Below, piece by piece: positions 6,380-8,656 of a stretch of DNA of 8,656 nucleotides; position 1 is the first letter of the stretch; every line of letters begins with the position of its first letter. The position numbers were made by a program, and so were the translations under genes. The stretch is taken from assembly GCA_028698695.1 (NCBI GenBank), contig JAQVWB010000080.1, forward strand, positions 1-8,656, given 5' to 3'. The notes beneath the pieces are model-generated. The model saw only the letters and a list, made by a program, of their open reading frames with translations, did not search any database and was not told where the DNA came from. Origin of the DNA: Syntrophomonadaceae bacterium. Its GTDB lineage: Bacteria; Bacillota; Syntrophomonadia; Syntrophomonadales; Syntrophomonadaceae.

Positions 6380-6556
6380 TTAAAACTCATAAATATTTAT
6401 GGTCATTTCTTCTTTCTCTTTGTCTTTCGTTAATCCAAACATAATATTCTTTTGCTTCAGGTTTTTATTCAAAAAATCAATAATGTAAACTAATTCATTA
6501 TTAGCCGAAAATGTCTTAAAAGCTATTAGTTCCAGCTTTCCATTGTCTTCTTCCAT
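6380..6556 (-). CDS. DUF4264 family small protein (YpmA-like)
   Basis: This 58-residue protein is short enough to be missed by length-filtered gene callers. The ATG at 6554-6556 has GGAGGAG 7 nt upstream, plus a second AGGAG touching it. The protein runs KLELIAFKTF near the start, then IIDFLNKNLKQKN, the IMFGLTKD segment at about 38-45, and MTINIYEF at the C-terminus. This matches my memory of the YpmA/DUF4264 family of Bacillus and Clostridia, in which FLN-x-LK-x(2,4)-(V/L/I)MFGL and a final T-I-Y are conserved. Function is not established. It is soluble and predicted alpha/beta. It is the first gene after promoter 6578-6606 and precedes lepB by 20 bp. Confidence 0.85.
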   Translation of the reverse strand: MEEDNGKLELIAFKTFSANNELVYIIDFLNKNLKQKNIMFGLTKDKEKEEMTINIYEF

Positions 6557-6577
6557 CTCCTGTCTCCTCCCCTGTAT

Positions 6578-6606
6578 ATTCTAGTTGAAGCAAAAACCAT
6601 TTACAA
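6578..6606 (-). promoter_or_regulatory. Sigma-A promoter of the DUF4264-lepB-surE operon
   Basis: On the minus strand, TTGTAA (6606-6601), a 17-bp spacer and TAGAAT (6583-6578) give a good sigma-A promoter, with start near 6571 and a leader of about 15 nt. It overlaps the inverted repeat at 6583-6628, whose arms cover the spacer and the region upstream of -35, so a repressor or activator could act here. Confidence 0.75.
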
Positions 6607-6628
6607 GTTAAGGATAATTGCTTCAACT
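6583..6628. repeat. 11-bp inverted repeat spanning the lepB-operon promoter
   Basis: AGTTGAAGCAA (6583-6593) and TTGCTTCAACT (6618-6628) are perfectly complementary across a 24-nt spacer. A second, competing repeat, CAACTT (6624-6629) and AAGTTG (6635-6640), shares the right arm. The arms flank the -35 box, fitting an operator. In read-through RNA from the que region they could form alternative hairpins. No U-run follows, so it is not a standard terminator. Confidence 0.6.
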
Positions 6629-6966
6629 TATAACAAGTTGATTATAGGATGAATCTGAGGTAATATACGTACATCGGGCAGCGATTTTAATACCAAAGCC
6701 TGATTATTAAACAGGTTTTCATAATCTGTCATTAGTGATTGATCATGACTGGTAACCGGTTGTAAGTATAACGGCAAATAAGATGCAGTATCAGTTATTA
6801 ATCTTATAGCTTAATTAATCTCAGACATGTGTTCCTGACCAGGTGGTTCTCCTCCCGTCAGACTAATCCAACGGGATACAAATAAGCGAATGAAAACTTG
6901 CCGGGTACCCGCCAGCAAACCTTCACCTTGTATGCTCTCCATAATTTGAGCAATATTAGAATTCAC
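6628..6966 (-). pseudogene. queE: queE remnant (7-carboxy-7-deazaguanine synthase), internally deleted
   Basis: The GTG at 6964-6966 has a GGAG site 8 nt upstream and overlaps the end of the DUF366 gene. Residues 5-28 read as a clean QueE N-terminus, with MESIQGEG and GTRQVFIRL. The frame then jumps to WISLTGGEP (33-41), skipping the GCNLxCxYCDT segment, so the CxxxCxxC [4Fe-4S] ligands needed for radical-SAM chemistry are gone. After Asn51 an in-frame TAA (6811-6813) occurs. Beyond it the same frame continues with AIRLITDTASYLPLYLQPVT and SLPDVRILPQIHP, the QueE C-terminus, to a TAA at 6628-6630. The remnant is about 112 codons against roughly 220 for intact QueE, implying at least two internal deletions. 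It cannot make 7-carboxy-7-deazaguanine. The family call is firm from three separate signature stretches. Confidence 0.9.
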
Positions 6967-7522
6967 GATTGTGACTCCGTACTTTACAGCGTGCCTCGTA
7001 AATCAGTTCAAGTTCATGCTGATAACGTTTCATTACATTATTGGCAAACGAGGGTACATCATTTATACCCAATTGATTTAATCCGGAAGTTTTAATAGGA
7101 GTACCGTCCGTTTTAATGTTTAATCCAGTATGAATAAGTGTTGATGTAGGCGAAACTGTAGCAATTGATACTGATAATTTGGCCTGACGGACAAATAAAT
7201 CATCGCCCATGCGGATGACAGGGATTTCAAATATTTCCAGTTCTTCTTTAATACATGATATCAATATTCTTTGCCGATAAATTGCCAGCTCCAGATCAGG
7301 GTTGAAATGTTCAACGATGAAATGCAGCATCAATGGTGAATAGATAAAATCCCCTTCCTTTACATCAGTTAAATCAACCATATTGCCAATGGGTACATCA
7401 GCTTCACCAACAAAGGCAACAACAGCATCGCCCAACAATTGAAATTTGCGATAAATCCAATGAGAAGTCAATTCCTTACCGGTATACTTAATTGGGTAAT
7501 CTACCATTAAAGTTTTCATCAT
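6956..7522 (-). CDS. DUF366 family protein
   Basis: This is an intact 188-residue protein. Two adjacent ATG codons (7520-7522 and 7517-7519) can serve as start; no strong ribosome site is visible, which suggests coupling to the overlapping queC fragment upstream. The sequence matches the DUF366 family as I remember it: ELTSHWIYRKFQLLGDAVVAFVG near the start, MVDLTDV, YSPLMLHFIVEHF, RQRILISCIKEEL, then GDDLFVRQAKLSVSIATVSPTSTLIH with a Gly-Leu-Asn sequence after it, and YEARCKVR at the end. It is cytosolic and its molecular function is unknown to me. It sits between queC and queE fragments, overlapping both, so it was probably part of a 7-deazaguanine (preQ0/queuosine) operon. It is the only unbroken reading frame of that set. 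Confidence 0.85.
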   Translation of the reverse strand: MMKTLMVDYPIKYTGKELTSHWIYRKFQLLGDAVVAFVGEADVPIGNMVDLTDVKEGDFIYSPLMLHFIVEHFNPDLELAIYRQRILISCIKEELEIFEIPVIRMGDDLFVRQAKLSVSIATVSPTSTLIHTGLNIKTDGTPIKTSGLNQLGINDVPSFANNVMKRYQHELELIYEARCKVRSHNREF

Positions 7523-7736
7523 ATTTTAGCCCCGCTTTCTCAAATGCTTTTTTATTAGTTAGACAGGATGAACATTTTCCACAAGGATAGCTACCCGACT
7601 GATAACAACTCCAAAGCAGATTAAAGTCTAATCCCAGTTTAACGGCTTGATTAATAATATCAACTTTATCCATGTCCTGGATATAGGATTTAACAATTAT
7701 CCCATTTTTGGTTGAATATGAAAGAGTATGGTTCAT
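7488..7736 (-). pseudogene. queC: queC fragment (7-cyano-7-deazaguanine synthase), C-terminal third only
   Basis: The 82-codon frame starts at an ATG that was probably an internal Met of QueC. It carries the C-terminal zinc site, WSCYQSGSYPCGKCSSC, with Cys44, 52, 55 and 58, preceded by MDKVDIINQAVKLGLDF, which corresponds to the family's LTKAEI helix. The N-terminal PP-loop ATPase (SGGxDS) that activates the substrate is absent. The upstream DNA instead encodes a QueD N-terminus in another frame. The remaining piece is about a third of a normal 220-residue QueC and cannot convert 7-carboxy-7-deazaguanine to preQ0. Its 3' end overlaps the DUF366 start by 35 bp, the original operon arrangement. 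It could still be translated and act as the coupling leader for DUF366. Confidence 0.88.
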
Positions 7737-7740
7737 GGTT

Positions 7741-7800
7741 ACTGATTAATTGATGGGCAGCGGAAAATTCCTCTGCCACCATAACTTCATAAATATTCAT
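7741..7800 (-). pseudogene. queD: queD N-terminal fragment (6-carboxytetrahydropterin synthase)
   Basis: Reading from the ATG at 7798-7800, the first 20 codons give MNIYEVMVAEEFSAAHQLIS. FSAAH with a following hydrophobic residue is the zinc-binding N-terminal signature of the QueD/6-pyruvoyl-tetrahydropterin synthase family. Family similarity stops here. The frame runs on into the queC fragment and meets a TAA at 7690-7692. The remaining ~100 residues, including the second zinc histidine pair (HGHNY), are missing. A single deletion that removed most of queD and the 5' part of queC would explain the junction near 7737-7745. The ribosome site is weak. Confidence 0.8.
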
Positions 7801-7890
7801 CTTCAAACTAAATATATCCCTTAAAATTACTGCATTCTATTTTATCATCAAAATGATTGTAAATAAAATTTATCTCGCCATTCATTAATA

Positions 7891-7975
7891 TTGCAATTAT
7901 GCAAATTATGAAATAGCTATACAAGCACACCTATTTTATATTGCACAACTGCAATGCGATATTGCAATTATGCTT
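7891..7975 (+). promoter_or_regulatory. Upstream activator sites, TTGCA-N4-TGCAA inverted repeats
   Basis: Two perfect inverted repeats TTGCA-N4-TGCAA lie at 7891-7904 and 7941-7954. A degenerate third copy, TTGCA-N4-TGCTT, lies at 7962-7975. Centres are spaced 50 and 21 bp, near whole helical turns, and lie about 150-225 bp upstream of the predicted start at 8121. That distance is typical of bacterial enhancer-binding proteins acting on sigma-54 polymerase through DNA looping. The activator itself is not encoded in the window. Confidence 0.75.
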
Positions 7976-8094
7976 TTTCTTTACTAATGAAGGACTATTC
8001 CCATGTCAGCAGATTCAGAGCCCCAAATAATTTTATTAGCTTAAAGACCGCCATTAATATAAGAGATAACTGATTAATTGTATTTCTGTTATTT

Positions 8095-8110
8095 TGGCAT
8101 ATTTATTGCA
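8095..8110 (+). promoter_or_regulatory. Sigma-54 (-24/-12) promoter of the CoA-transferase gene
   Basis: TGGCAT at 8095-8100 and TTGCA at 8106-8110 match the sigma-54 consensus TGGCAC-N5-TTGCA at all but one position. GG (8096-8097) and GC (8108-8109) are separated by exactly 10 bp. The start would be near A8121. The TTGCAATTAT that contains the -12 box also occurs at 7891 and 7962 in the activator sites. The rest of 7801-8293 holds no gene that I can see. Confidence 0.85.
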
Positions 8111-8126
8111 ATTATATCTAATTAGG

Positions 8127-8183
8127 CAGGGTTTAATCTATAAATTAAGGGGGGTCGAGGGGATAAAACTTATAGTAACCCTG
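8127..8183 (+). promoter_or_regulatory. Leader stem-loop with G-rich loop
   Basis: CAGGGTT (8127-8133) pairs with AACCCTG (8177-8183), and CTATAA (8138-8143) with TTATAG (8170-8175). This gives 13 pairs with a small asymmetric internal loop (TAAT/T). The apical loop (8144-8169) is purine-rich, with GGGGGG and GGGG runs. It begins about 7 nt after the predicted sigma-54 start, so it would be the 5' end of the mRNA. It might stabilise the transcript or be a regulatory element. No known riboswitch was recognised. Confidence 0.6.
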
Positions 8184-8201
8184 GTATTAAAAATATAGTA
8201 T

Positions 8202-8222
8202 ATAGCTAATCTAAAGAGCTAT
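8202..8222 (+). promoter_or_regulatory. Second short leader hairpin
   Basis: ATAGCT (8202-8207) and AGCTAT (8217-8222) form a perfect 6-bp stem with a 9-nt loop. It lies between the larger leader stem-loop and the ribosome site at 8277-8286. No T-run follows, so it is not a terminator. The role is unknown. Confidence 0.4.
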
Positions 8223-8293
8223 TACTTAGTACCACAGAGACTTATATATAAATGTGAGTGTATTTAATAAACATTTGGGAGGAGGTCTTTATT

Positions 8294-8656
8294 ATGGCGT
8301 TAGTGTTAAACGGTACCAACGATCATATGGACCAGTATCAGGATAAACTGGTATCAGCCGATGAAGCAGTGAAAATAGTTAAGTCCGGAGATTGGGTTCA
8401 ATATGGTGAATTTGTTATGCAACCAAAAGATTTGGATGCAGCATTGGCCAGAAGGGTTAATGGACTGGAGGATGTCAAGGTTCGTACTGTAACTATTACC
8501 ATGATTCCCGAAATTGTTAAAGCTGATCCCAAAAGAGAACATTTCCGTTTCAATGATTGGCATTTTTCAGGTTTCTCACGAGCCCTGCACGAGTAAAATT
8601 TGTGTAATTATATTCCCATCACTTATCATGAAGCCCGAAAATTAATAGAAGAATAT
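8294..8656 (+). pseudogene. Acetyl-CoA hydrolase/transferase family CoA-transferase, interrupted by in-frame TAA, partial at window end
   Basis: The ATG at 8294-8296 lies 7 nt after a near-ideal GGGAGGAGGT (8277-8286). The first 100 codons read as the N-terminus of the acetyl-CoA hydrolase/4-hydroxybutyrate or butyryl-CoA:acetate CoA-transferase family: the ADEAVKIVKSGDWVQYGEF segment, MQPKDLDAALARRV, and FRFNDWHFSGFSRALHE. Codon 101 is TAA (8594-8596). The same frame then continues with NLCNYIPITYHEARKLIEEY to base 8656, corresponding to the family's (Y/F)(V/I)P(V/I)xxHE block, so the stop lies inside a conserved region. Intact members have about 430-440 residues; catalytic Glu and later motifs would be beyond the window. 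In butyrate-metabolising anaerobes such enzymes exchange CoA between acyl-CoA and acetate. AAA to TAA by one substitution, or a sequencing error, would explain it. The gene has a sigma-54 promoter and activator sites. Confidence 0.85.

Noticed and set aside
7801..7890. preQ1 riboswitch upstream of queD
   Set aside because: The minus strand here has no hairpin followed by the A-rich tail and C-rich pairing expected of a preQ1-I aptamer, and nothing else riboswitch-like was recognised.
8354..8563. Minus-strand open frame opposite the CoA-transferase
   Set aside because: It is antisense to clear family sequence and has no ribosome site or recognisable product.
8594..8596. Recoding of the stop as selenocysteine or pyrrolysine
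   Set aside because: Those use TGA and TAG; the codon is TAA, and there is no recognisable SECIS-type hairpin just after it.

Overview
The window looks like the chromosome of a low-GC, anaerobic Firmicute of the syntrophic Syntrophomonas type. This is an inference from four things: strong GGAGG ribosome binding sites throughout; a Clostridia-style DUF4264-lepB-surE-EF-G2 block; a CoA-transferase of the acetyl-CoA hydrolase/transferase family used by butyrate-metabolising anaerobes; and a REP-like palindrome carrying a GGGGGACGGTTC motif. No tool was run. Family names come from recognised motifs.

Layout, left to right. Positions 1-145 look like the right end of an integrated element. There are two pairs of 10-bp-spaced repeats, a hairpin terminator, and then only the 3' part of a tRNA-Trp (anticodon loop to CCA), which is the usual trace of tyrosine-recombinase integration into a tRNA. 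The tRNA's own terminator follows. Positions 216-1139 hold three very small genes: a coiled-coil plus membrane-anchor protein resembling XhlA, a Cys-rich ferritin-like mini-protein, and a divergent small helical protein. A predicted lipoprotein (1196-2032, minus) and a two-helix membrane protein (2268-2534, plus) diverge from a gap that contains an 83-bp near-perfect palindrome.

Positions 2588-6606 (minus) form a housekeeping block. A good sigma-A promoter (6578-6606) precedes a DUF4264 gene too short for routine ORF calling, then lepB (signal peptidase I), surE (overlapping by ATGA) and a small membrane protein overlapping the end of surE. An EF-G-like GTPase (EF-G2 type) follows with its own promoter and terminator.

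Positions 6628-7800 (minus) are the wreck of a queuosine/preQ0 operon in the order queD-queC-DUF366-queE. QueD keeps only its first ~18 codons and is joined to the last third of queC. QueE has lost its radical-SAM cysteines and most of its core and has an in-frame TAA. Only the DUF366 gene between them is intact.

Positions 7801-8656 hold the control region and start of a CoA-transferase gene on the plus strand. It has two perfect TTGCA-N4-TGCAA inverted repeats and one degenerate copy, a sigma-54 promoter with exact GG-N10-GC spacing, a ~170-nt structured leader and a strong ribosome binding site. The reading frame is broken by TAA at codon 101, with recognisable family sequence continuing in frame to the window edge. 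The main themes are gene decay (que operon, CoA-transferase) and a well-formed sigma-54 control region in front of a broken gene.
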